Shown here piece after piece: positions 52,941 to 64,000 of a stretch of 64,000 nucleotides of DNA. Each line of letters opens with the position of its first letter. The first letter of the stretch is position 1. Source of the DNA: Pholiota molesta (taxonomy: Eukaryota; Basidiomycota; Agaricomycetes; Agaricales; Strophariaceae); contig JACGCK010000005.1 of NCBI GenBank assembly GCA_014925825.1, forward strand, positions 1 through 64,000, given 5' to 3'. Under the pieces are notes generated by a model. The model had not been told where the DNA came from, made no database searches, and saw only the letters and a program-made list of their open reading frames with translations. Position numbers and translations under genes: made by a program.

Positions 52941-53529
52941 GGTAGAACAGTAGGTAAAGCTAGCTGGGAAAGGATTTAAGAAGGAGAGAAACGCTGCCGA
53001 CTCTTAAATAATGAGAGGATTGATCTGAATTGGGCAGGAATTTTTGAAGGAACCCTCGGAACATTTAGGCGGATGTGACACAACGCGTCCATCACGTTGC
53101 GACGGGCGCTTAATATTGAATCATTGAAGTTCTTCAACATCTGCTTGTGTTCTGTCCCAGTACTTCTATCCAACGCATCAGTAGATATTCTACTGCTTTG
53201 CATGTCTGAAGGAACAGTATAAGGTAGAACAAAAATTCAGAGCATTTATACTCCAAAATTTCCACCCGGCAGCAGCTGCGGGAAGATAAGAAGACCGACC
53301 AGCTGTCTGCTAAACGCAGTGCGGAAGAAGCATCCATTAACAAAAGATGTAGCATGTTGCATCGTGTCGTCAACTGCATGATTCTATCTGTGCTCTGGAA
53401 CGAGGCCAATTGTAGTATCCGTGGAGTGCGTGCTCTTCAAAACAGACGAAAAGTGCGGCCTGAGTACCAAACATTCGGAGCTCTAGCTAGCTCTAGCAGA
53501 CTGAGGGTTCCGACTGTGCTCAATGAAAA

Positions 53530-53543
53530 GCAATGATTGGTAT
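53530..53543 (+). other. Unoccupied (pre-insertion) site of the SINE-like element
   Basis: gcaatgattggtat inside caatgaaaag...caattat is the single-copy counterpart of the duplicated target at 48819-48832 and 49261-49274. It differs by one base (t for a at position 8). It shows that the element entered copy 1 after the segment had been duplicated. Confidence 0.85.
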
Positions 53544-53747
53544 CAATTATCGTAGAAGAATCTATATGGCAAGACACCAAGAATATATGTAGCACTGATG
53601 ATCATGTATATAATTAGGGTACCATTTGTAAAGTAATCAGCGGCGATGATGCAGAAAACAAAAAACAGGACAAGCGCAAAGATAGGATATCAAACAACAA
53701 ATATTCAGTGAAAGCATGGAGGTCTTTAGCAAGGAAATTTTAGAAGA

Positions 53748-56700
53748 TCACTCGACGTCGCGCCAAGGTCGGTCGACATTTGCATCCAGGTCATCTTCGA
53801 CCTCGGCAAGGGTCAACTCTTCCATGCGACGTGCAAAGTCGTTCATATCGAGCTGGGCTGCACTGCGAACCTTCTGATCATATCCGCCTTTCTCGTCGAC
53901 GGGCTCTTCTGGATCCCAAGTAATATCGGGACCTGTCCAGCCGCCATTGAGGTAGACGTAGTTGAGGAAGGACCGCCATAAAGGGTCGAGCGAGAGCACT
54001 TGAGGGTCTCCAACAACGATGAGAAGCGCCTGAGCGCGTGTTACGGCGACTGCACATATAGAGTCATTAAAAACATTCGCAAGTAATTACGCAGGATGTA
54101 CGTACCGTTGAACCTACGAGGATTCGCGACGAACCCAAGAGTGTGGCGCAAATCATACTCCACGAACTCCTTGCTGCTTCGAACGGTAGATATAATTATC
54201 ACCGAGCGCTCCTGTAGTATGGCACAAAGTTAGCAATGTTAGTTCAAAGCGGAAAGAAAATTACAAACTTGGCCTTGAAATTCTTCCACCGATCCAACCT
54301 TGACGCTGTCCGCAACACTGCGCAGCGCACTTCTCAATTTAAGACACTGGGCGTGGTATGGCGCGATAATACCGATGTCAGCATCGGCTAAAAAAAAGAG
54401 GAATTAGCGTCCTCTACATCAAGCGCAGTGAACACAAAACAAATTTGCATACTGGTACGGAAGTTCCTATCCTGCTTGAGTTGCTGAACATAGGATTTCA
54501 CTTGCAATACTTCGTCAATATTGAAAAAAGACGGAGATGATGCCTCGCGGTCATCCTTTCCAGATACGGAATGGAAAACGACAGGGAACTTCTTCGATGG
54601 CAGGTACGACGAGTTCAAATACTTGTTGATGGTCGTCGGACTTGCGCATGGTACAAGCTCATTGTCGTAAAACCTTTCATTTGGAAAAGAAAGGATGGCA
54701 TTATGCGAGCGGAAGTTCTTCGTCAATTTGATAACACTATATTTGAATATAATTAGCACCAAAGGAGGATGCGTGAAGTTGGTAAATGATAGTTACCTTC
54801 GCCCATATGAGGTGTTCAGGTTATACGAAGGCATCGCCATCAAGCGCTCCAGGTAGCTAACCTCCAATCCCAACTCTCTCGCAAACTGCGACCGAATAAT
54901 CGGACCCAATTGCTTCGGATCCCCTGACAAAACCACATTCGTCCGACTATCCGCCATCATCTTAATCGACACAAACGCCTCGGGCTCCGTCGCCTGACCC
55001 GCCTCATCAATGAAGATATGCGTAAAATGCCCGCGCGGCATCCCAACACCAGCAGCGAACGACGCAGACACGCAGGTGGAGACGATGACGTTGTAGCGTC
55101 TCAGCCGCGATACGATAGGGGCGGAGAAGTGGCCGTCGACGATGTGGGCGTAGGGCTCCAATGAGTCAGAGACCTGATCTTTCGAACGGGATGGTGCGTA
55201 AAAGCGGAAGAGTTCTGTTGGTGTCAGAGCTGCACCGAGACGGACGGCGATGAGATCAGCGGCAGAATTGCTTGGGGCACAAGCGAGGATCCGCGCGTTT
55301 GGAACTTCGGCCACGATTTGTCGAATAGCTTCGACAATGGTGATGGTTTTGCCTGTACCAGGCCTGGATATGCCAGATCAATTATAGTTCGCAAATACGA
55401 GTCTAGAGGGAGTTACTTACGGGCCAAAGACGACAAAGGGGGGGCTTCCAGCAGGCGAGCTCAGGATCGACGCAACTGCTTGCAACTGGGGCTCATTCTT
55501 GGATAACAGCCCATTGAATAATTTCAAGGCTACTCGAGGAGGTCTCTGAGGTAGATGGTGGTCAATCGGGAAAAGGATCCTCTCCTCATTGAACACCGTA
55601 TCCATAGCCTGGTGTTGGCGCTTCATAGGGATACGGTTCAATTTAAACCGCACATGAAACCGCCGGTCTGCGGGAAATCGGTCAAAGCTGGTATGGAAAC
55701 AGAGGCCAACATCTGCTTGGCGAACAAAATGTACATGGCCTTCATACCAGCGGCCATCGGTGGCACCTCGTTCTTGAACAAGTATTTGGTCACCAACCAG
55801 GACACTTGGCCGCTTTTCAGCTAAACCGGGTACCGCCAAGCTAAACATAAAGTACCATTTAGCTATAAGGTCATACTTGATAGAGAGGGCCTCACTAGTA
55901 AAATCGATTATGACGCGTAAGAGTTGCGTCAGGGATGTCATAGCGCTCTAAATCCGCTCTGCAAATTTGAATGACAATTAAAGAACCGCGGCAAGGTGAT
56001 CAAGCTGCTCAACTCACTCCATTTTGGCCTCCTCGATCCAGAGCAAATATTTGAACCGAGTGGCGTAAGTTTTGCTATCGAAGTCCTTGGGAATGAATAG
56101 CTCGTGGATGTTCTTCAAGATTGCCTTCCTCCCTTCCGATTTAGATAGCAGGGCTTTCAAACGCGGTGGAATAACTGCTTTTGGTAACCTTCCAATATAA
56201 TGAATGGCCTTGACTGTGGGAGGTTTGACACCTTCAACGACGTCCCTGATGTCGTAACGAGCTGACTTCGTGCGTGGTACGTACGGTGCTCTTGGGCGTA
56301 ACGCTTCGTGGTCGGCCTTATTTCCAAGTATAGCTTTGAGAGTGCGTGTGATCACGAATGCCTTCTGGAGTTGAGTATCTCTGAAGGTGAGTTCGAGGCG
56401 GTCTTCGTAGCGTCCAATATACGATTGCCTAAGCGTAATGACCAACTTGATGGGGGCAATCGTTCGCACCTCCCTGGTAGTTCCATCAAGGGCAACTGAG
56501 AAACTAGAAGAAAGCGTTAATGGAGAGGGAGATAGAGAGGTGGTTCCTTACGCAGGGGTAGTAGTTCGAATCCCTTGAGATGATGCGAGCCTGAACTCCT
56601 GGAGTACGCAGTTTGAGTGCGGGAGCGAGGTGGTAATCGTCGCCGTGCTTCGTACTCCAGCCGCAGCCGCAGCCGGTTCCACAAGGTCAAAGTCGAAGAG

Positions 56701-57174
56701 ACCCGCGATGGAGATGCCATTTTTGTCGGTCTCGGACTCTTCGACCGCATTCTTATACCTCGTGAACACCTGTCGCGACTTATGCTTCTGCCCGTTTAGG
56801 TGCGAGTTCCAATGGCTTTTATTGACCAAACACTGACAGAGGTCACAAAATTCTGCGTTGGCGGTGGTGATCGGGGCCTGAGGTTCAACATCAGGCGAAA
56901 CGCCCATAGCTAACGCTTTTGAGCGATGTTTTTTGCCAGCCAAATGCACATTCCAAACGCGCGGTCCACCGCCGATGTTTATAGCACAGATACCACAGTG
57001 ATCGGCGAAGGAGGTGCCAAGGACGCGTCTTTTGTGTTTCTCACTGGTGAGATGGAAAGCAAAATCTTCTGCCGCGAACACCTGACTGCAATAGTCACAT
57101 GTTAAGATATTGTGGACGAAAGTGCAGGCATTGTCAGAGCACGTTCCATGTGCAAGGACGTTGGGGCAATTCAT
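53748..57174 (-). CDS. MOV10/SDE3-like SF1 RNA helicase with N-terminal zinc fingers (copy 2)
   Basis: Nine exons: 57174-56552, 56503-56018, 55958-55896, 55840-55421, 55363-54797, 54736-54453, 54387-54269, 54211-54106, 54049-53748; 989 residues. Every intron sits at the same codon and phase as in copy 1. The zinc-finger cysteines and histidines and all helicase motifs are kept ([49 protein letters not shown]). Differences are mostly conservative in the helicase core and more frequent in the zinc-finger region, suggesting that both copies are under selection and may differ in RNA or partner choice. The first exon is one codon shorter and exon 5 one codon shorter than in copy 1. Role by family: RNA unwinding in silencing or RNA decay (inference). 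Confidence 0.92.
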
Positions 57175-57635
57175 GGCAGTAAGGCAGGGGGAAGGATTGA
57201 ATTGGGATTGAAGAAAGAAAGAAACGCGCCACTTTATTCAGGGGATTGATCTAATTTGGGAAGATTCCCACCTAATCTTCGAAGGAACCTTCGGAACTTT
57301 TAGGCGGATGTTACACAACGCGTCCATCACGTTGCGACGGGCGCTTATTCGAAGTTCTAAGCTCTTCAACGTCTGCTTGTGTTCTGTCCCCATCTTTCTA
57401 GCTAACGACATTATTAGGTATTTTGGTTCTTTCAATTGTTCAAGGAAATTTTCAAGGTAGAGTAAGGTGGGAAGACTGACCAGCTGTCTGCTCAACAGAC
57501 TGCGGAAGAAGCATCCATTAACAAAAGACGTAGCATGTTGCATCGTGTCGTCAACTGCATGATTCTATCTGTGCTCTGGAACGAGGCTAATCGGATATAG
57601 CTGGTCATTACAAGGCCGAGGGGGTATAAAACATT
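57175..57635. other. Upstream flank of helicase copy 2 and end of the duplication
   Basis: Includes the promoter side of the helicase gene, a block aaaagacgtagcatgttgca conserved with copy 1 and the right boundary of the duplication at about 57591. No gene seen. Confidence 0.45.
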
Positions 57636-59057
57636 TCATACGGTATTCACACTCTCATACCACTGAATCACACTCCCAATCAAGAAAGCCCATCCTCCCC
57701 AGAACGTTGACAGAGCACTCTGGTACATGCCCCACTGCGCTTTGTAGAACCCAAATATCCCAGATAGCGTGAAACCAACACCGCCCACGAAGTTCCAAAC
57801 TTCAGACTGCGATAAGACGGCGACTTCCAAAAATAAAAAAGGTGGGTGGCTTACATCCTACATGCCATCCCAGTGATAACGGGCGAGGTTCCCACCACAC
57901 ATGCTGTGATTCCACCATGATAAATGTACTGCGAGAGAAATGAGGCATGGAATGGTGTAGAATCACTGTATGGACTCACGCGCTGATCACAAATCCAGTG
58001 CCACCAATCACCTGCGGAACCCAGAAGACGCCATCTAGAAGACCTGTATGAGGTGATATCGCGTCTTGTATTGTTGGGATAGCTGTAAAGCTGAATTCGA
58101 CGTCAGATGTGTACATGAGGACCAGATCGGTACTCACCCACTTATCCAGAAGACCGAGGCCGCCAGTATTTGAAAGAACGCTGCATACCACCCAAGCTCA
58201 TGCCAATATTTCCGCTCCGACGAAAACCAGACCCAGTGCGGCCTTTCCTTGAATTCCTTCTGATCCATCATAGGGCTGTTCTCTGTCGTGCGCGCGTCTA
58301 CAGACGCAGGGGCTGGCGACGAGCCGGTCTTTCCTCCGATCGTCTCCTCCACTAGCTTCATTCCGTTCTCAACGTCTTCCTTGACCCTTGCTACGGCTCG
58401 TTCTACGTTGAATTCAAAAGCCCTGGTATCTGCGTTCCATGCCTCCCAAACAGCTAGAACGGACCCGAATTCGAATATGGTCGCACCGATGAAGGCTGTC
58501 CAGCCACTGCTATTGGATGCCTTCCCGAAATGAGAATTGCAGAAGGGAAGAAAGACGGCGAATCCATTGATAACCCACACCACGCTTCCCCACGTAAAGG
58601 CCTGTTCAACGATAAATAAAATAAATAAATCCCGGAAGCTCCAATCTCAAGAGCAAATATTACGCACCTGGGCAACCCACCAACTGATATTCCAATACTC
58701 AAACCTGGACATACTAGCCAATTTACCCCACGTCGTATCCCGATGGCGCGAGTCACCCGTCGTGGGCGATCGGTACTGGTACCAATGCTTCCGGTGTTGT
58801 CTGGATGTCCATTCCTGCGTCATGCTCTGGCCTTCATTCTCTGAAGCGAGCGTGGCGCGTGTTGGATGAAAGAAATGAGCGATCCCATCAGGTAAGGCAT
58901 TCCTGGCGCAGCGTCTGATGAATGCGCGGCGTGACTGGCCTTCGGGTATGTGCCATCGCGAAACGTCAGAGTGGTCTTCGTGTTGAGCTATCCAGGATTT
59001 GCTCGACCTTTCGTGGGCAGGAAGACCTGTTGGGGCCATTGTCGTTGGTGGGGGCAT
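57636..59057 (-). CDS. Multi-pass membrane protein with YrhK-like segments
   Basis: Five exons: 59057-58668, 58601-58138, 58090-57980, 57928-57862, 57806-57636; 400 residues. The N-terminal half is soluble and basic (RRAFIRRCARNALPDGI). From about residue 110 hydrophobic segments alternate: EYWNISWWVAQAFTWGSVVW, INGFAVFLPF, GWTAFIGATIFEFGSVLAVW, WYAAFFQILAASVFWISG, DGVFWVPQVIGGTGFVISA, VWNFVGGVGFTLSGIFGF and a last one. A charged loop lies between. The repeated pattern of Phe-Gly-Ser-Val plus Trp is that of YrhK-like domains (PF14145) in fungal integral membrane proteins of unknown function. Intron 4 uses GTAGGA as donor, chosen because it alone keeps the frame. The product is likely in the plasma membrane or vacuole. 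Intact. Confidence 0.8.
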
Positions 59058-59445
59058 TGTTTAGAATTTTATCGTGTTTCTATAAATATGTCAGCCTTTT
59101 GAACAGTCCACGATGTATGACATCCAGACTCCGAATCATGTGTACATCTCGAATCATGGAGTGAGAGTTATTCGGATTCCATCGACGCCGTGGATGGGCG
59201 TAATTGAGGTTCTGGCCACTGGAGCGGTCTTCATGTTTAGCTATCCAGGAGTTGCTCGACATTTCGTATGGCAGGAAGGCCTGCTCAGTGCTGCGGCCAT
59301 TGTTGCTGGTGAGGGCGTTGTTTATTCATGGATCCAGCAGTGATTGGGCTTCTCAAGGGCTTCTATAAATATTCCAGCTTCTGAACATGACGTCCAGACT
59401 CCTCCTGGAATGCAGTGTCATTCCATCGACGCCATGGATGGGCCG
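58974..59445. repeat. Partial duplication of the first-exon and upstream region of the YrhK-like gene
   Basis: Sequence around 58974-59205 recurs, diverged, around 59227-59445. The match includes gctatccagga, ttgctcgac, the ggccattgt block, a cttctataaat or tttctataaat string, atgacatccagactcc versus atgacgtccagactcc, and ccatcgacgc then atggatgggc. On the minus strand the outer copy keeps a short relic of the N terminus (SNSWIAKHED versus SKSWIAQHED). It has no splice or downstream exons, so it is a broken fragment. Confidence 0.65.
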
Positions 59446-59673
59446 GTTGGTTTTGGCAGAATGTAAAGCTGTTAGAGCGACTTAAAGTCCATTCAGGACG
59501 GAGATGACTGGAAGTAGACGAGTTTGAGAGACGGCAAAGAGATTGAAGGTTGTATGCCAGATGATCGATGATGTTTGATCCTCCTCCCACTGCCAAACAA
59601 AGACGACGTAACGTGAACGCGTACGCGTACGCTTCAGTAACCAGTCTCAAATCCTTACTCCTCCCTTATCATC
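59446..59673 (+). other. Upstream region of RPT6
   Basis: Together with 59058-59445, this 616-bp spacer separates the divergent starts of the YrhK-like gene and RPT6. A palindromic acgtgaacgcgtacgcgt string lies near 59608-59630. No TATA box is clear. Confidence 0.4.
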
Positions 59674-61211
<1,538 letters not shown>

Positions 61212-61750
61212 ATCACCTATACCTTGTATTTTATCGCTTCCTCTCCATTTCTTTTCCTAATTCGACGGCCTATGTTGTATCAATTTCAAATAGTCAGTTC
61301 GTTGATAAATTTGCAAGGACAAGAGGAAATACGCACTGCCTACTTACTTAAAAATTTACAATTAAGTTGGTGGCAAAGACGAGCAATAAACAGGTCAATG
61401 ATATCACTTCGGCGTAGGAGCGGGCCGGTAATAATTCAAATTCCGCCCATTGTCACTTTGGCCTCGGAATTTATATTTAGCACAATAGGGTTCTGTCGCC
61501 AGGCCGCTGACGACAATGAAAAGGGAGGACAATAGCCTGGCTCTGCGCATCCGCCATATAAGAAACGCAGATCCCAACTATGCCTTTCTCAGCCCAGTTT
61601 GCTACTTTCCACGCTTCTTCCCTTCTCTTCTTCTCTTCACCTTTTTTGCCAGGCCAGGAGCCTCGACGACCGGTCGACGACACTCATTCTTTTGCAATTA
61701 CTTGACTTGATCTCGAACTATCTACCGACGTAAAAAAAGGCGACGCGATA
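61212..61750. other. Spacer between RPT6 and a secreted-protein gene
   Basis: 539 bp. The right end is pyrimidine-rich (ccttctcttcttctcttcacc near 61620), a common feature close to fungal transcription starts. No gene seen. Confidence 0.45.
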
Positions 61751-63404
61751 ATGTCACTCAAAGCCACTTCTCTCGTGTTTCTCATTGCAGCGTTTGCTGT
61801 ACTTGCCCCAGTCAAGTCTGCACCTGCTCTCGCAGCGCGCCAAGCTTCAAGCTCAAGTTCAACTGCCACAACCACCACCCTCAGTGCCTCCAGCACAAGC
61901 ACAAGCACAGGCACTTCTGCTACCGCTACCAGCACAAACAGTATCCACCAAAACGCCTTAGCTGCCCAGCAACTTAATGTTCAATATGCCACTTTGTCCG
62001 CGAATGCTTCGTGTACAGGTGCGCTGGATTTTTGCCTTCTTTGTCTGGAGTACCTCCTGACGTCTATTTATAGACGGACAATTGGCTTGCATCACCTCGC
62101 AATTCGCGCAATGTGAAGCGGGCGCATGGGTCTTGACGCCGTGCAGTGCGAACCTCACCTGCTTCGCCGTGCCCAGCACCAGTGGAAGCGCGCTCGTCTG
62201 CGACACTCCTGCCGATGCGACGTTGCGCTTCGAGCAAGCCGGTGTCAGCGGTGGAGTGAACGGCACAGATACGAGCGCGACCGCCTCTGCTCCTGCGTCG
62301 ACCGCTACTGACACCACTGGTGGCGCGGGAGACGACGATTGCGATGATGGTAGCACGGACGCTTCTGGTGGCAGCACGGGCGACAGTTCTGGTGCTGACG
62401 ACGACTGCGACGACGGTACCGCTACAACTACGGATGCTACCGCTGCGCCTACTGCGACCACCATCGCATCGTCCACGCCCGCTGCCACAGCCGGAACTGG
62501 TAGCGCGACTATGACGCCCGCTAGCACTATCATATCGAGCACACCTGCTGCCACCGCTGCCACCAATTCCACCGGTCCAGCTTCTGCGCCCGCGAGCAGC
62601 AGCAGCCCCACCACCATCACTCTCGTCGCTGCTCCGGACCCAACTGCAACTGCCGCTGCTAGCAGCAGCACCAACAGCAGCAACAGCAACACTAGCCCAA
62701 CCACCATCACCCTTGTCGCTGCCCCCGAGCCCACAGCTGCCGCCAACGGGACGTCCTCCAGCGCGTCCCTCTTCAGCTACACCCCATACCCTGTCGCCAG
62801 CACTATTTCCCTGAACTACCGCCGTCAAATCCGCCGCCAACTTGCCACCACAACAACCGGTACCAGCGTCTTCACTACCTTCACTCCGGCCGGCGCCACC
62901 ACTGTCGTTGCCGCCACGCCTACCACGACAAACGCCTCCTCCACCTCCGCCGGTTCCACCACCGTCGCTGCCACCACGACAAACGCCATCGTGACACCCA
63001 CCGTCGCGATTGGCACCAATGGCATTGTCACCGTCACCGTCGTTTCGACTGTCACTGCAACCCCGACAGACTGCGCCCCAACAGGAGCTGCGACGACGCT
63101 CGGGACAGTCCCTTTGTCTACTAGCGTCACCGCTTCCGTGCCTGTTCCTACCACCACCTCTGTTGTGGCGCAGACTACCACTCCCGCAAGCGCTACTGTT
63201 CCTACTACAACCTCTGCTGTGGTGCAGACGACCACTCCTGCGAGCGCTACTGCTCCTACTACCACCTCTGCTGTGGTGCAGGCGACTACATCGTCTTCGG
63301 TGATCACGCTTATTCCTGCGCCGCAGCTTACGACCACCTCTAGCGCAAGTCCGACCACCACTACAGGCCCGCCTGTGACGTTCTCGTTCTCCACTCCCTT
63401 CTGA
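61751..63404 (+). CDS. Secreted Ser/Thr-rich protein with CBM19-like chitin-binding region
   Basis: Exons 61751-62018 and 62074-63404 with a 55-nt intron; 532 residues. A signal peptide (MSLKATSLVFLIAAFAVLAP, cleaved near VKSAPA) precedes a Ser/Thr linker. Residues about 88-142 hold a compact cysteine module (CTDGQLACITSQFAQC, then WVLTPCSANLTCFAVP, VCDTP) that follows the spacing of CBM19 chitin-binding modules seen at the C terminus of fungal chitinases. The remaining 390 residues are Ser/Thr/Ala/Pro-rich with acidic DDDCDDG pairs and a threefold TPASATxPTTTSxVVQTT repeat (63170-63290), likely heavily O-mannosylated. No catalytic domain and no C-terminal GPI signal are seen. Predicted cell-wall or secreted chitin-binding protein. 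Confidence 0.82.
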
Positions 63405-64000
63405 GGCGCTACCGGATCGCCTTCAAGATTTAGTCAGCGCTTGTCGCCACGCACGCTTGGTAGGAGCTGAGCACAGGGCGCTTCTGCGTGAACACTGTCA
63501 CCCACGAACCACGGATATTACTCTTCTTTTGTATTGATATTTTCTTCGAGCACTTAGCTTGTCACGACTTACATGACCATCGGATGTTTATTTGCATATA
63601 CATAACTGTAGCTTTAGTCGTTCTAATTTTCTGCTCTTTTTTCTAGATTAACATATGTGACTATGCGCTCAGTTGCTTAGTTGTAAGTGTTACAATCATA
63701 CAATGTAATATAGTGAATCAATCGTTTTTTCTTTGAAAATTCTGCAACGACATCCAATGTCATAAAACAGTTACCCTTGAGTGCGCTCGATGCGAGTGTC
63801 GACGTGCCAACTAGAAAGAGCATAACAAGCGCCCACAGCCCATCAGGCGGAAAACTTCATAAAAGTATTGGGTCCCAGAGATGTCGTAGCAGGGGCCTCT
63901 TTGAACCCAGTTTGCATAACGGCCGCTTCCATATAGCTTGGCCTCGCGATCTGACTAAATCTTGTAATTGAGCCAGCGTAAAAATTATAATAAGCGCTCA
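63405..64000. other. 3' flank, no gene seen
   Basis: AT-rich sequence after the last gene. A short open frame at 63777-63971 is not supported. Confidence 0.4.

Larger units (their letters stand above)
47798..53412. repeat. Tandem segmental duplication, copy 1 (5.6 kb)
   Basis: Starts at tagtatccgtggagtgcgtg (47798) and ends with the block ctctggaacgaggcc near 53408. It includes an RNA helicase gene and its flanks. The 3' flank of copy 2 repeats the same order. Beyond the shared 4.2 kb, copy 1 carries 914 bp (47850-48763) and a SINE-like element with its target duplication (442 bp) that copy 2 lacks. Confidence 0.85.
53413..57591. repeat. Tandem segmental duplication, copy 2 (4.2 kb)
   Basis: Begins right after copy 1 with tagtatccgtggagtgcgtg and ends with ctctggaacgaggctaat (57591), in the same orientation as copy 1. 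It contains the second helicase gene. Exons are nearly collinear, while introns and flanks have diverged by substitutions and small indels, so the event is not extremely recent. It lacks the 914-bp segment and the SINE-like element of copy 1. Confidence 0.85.

Overview
The window is nuclear DNA of a filamentous basidiomycete fungus, most likely an agaricomycete. The evidence is genes cut by many 47-65 nt GT-AG introns, GC-rich coding DNA beside AT-rich spacers, a DUF4419 gene, several F-box/leucine-rich genes, an enlarged atypical G-alpha gene and a secreted CBM19-like protein. No bacterial operons, CRISPR arrays or viral genes are visible. Exons were placed by hand from reading frames, splice sites and protein family patterns. 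Each multi-exon model sums to a whole number of codons, except four loci that each need one or two added bases.

Left part (1-31.2 kb): the 3' tip of an unknown gene, a DUF4419 gene, a cysteine-rich EGF/furin-like receptor-like membrane protein, a remarkable 24-exon gene whose 23 introns are all phase 0, a SET-domain gene, a coiled-coil protein, two head-to-head F-box paralogues, a 3-beta-HSD-type dehydrogenase, a KH-domain (KHDC4-like) protein, an AIF/AMID-like flavoprotein, a small unknown gene and a SIKE-like coiled-coil protein.

Middle (31.2-47.8 kb): an Hsp20 protein with a long Q/P-rich extension and a TATA/AP-1-type promoter, a third F-box gene, an intron-containing tRNA-Val(CAC), a 607-residue atypical G-alpha with 21- and 27-nt microexons and Ser in place of the catalytic Gln, and three gene-poor spacers of 2-3.5 kb.

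Right part (47.8-64 kb): a direct tandem duplication (about 4.2 kb of shared sequence per copy) carrying two intact MOV10/SDE3-like zinc-finger RNA helicases. Copy 1 alone contains a 428-bp tRNA-related SINE-like element with an A25 tail and 14-bp target duplications, and copy 2 preserves the matching empty site. Then follow a YrhK-like membrane protein with a partial duplication of its 5' end, the proteasome ATPase RPT6, and a secreted Ser/Thr-rich CBM19-like protein.

The strongest candidate for something undescribed is the mini-exon gene at 7030-12523. It contains an array of alternating 75- and 105-nt exons with nearly identical introns, and every exon can be skipped or duplicated without changing frame. 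Six single-base losses of reading frame in four otherwise convincing genes suggest assembly deletions, or recent mutations.
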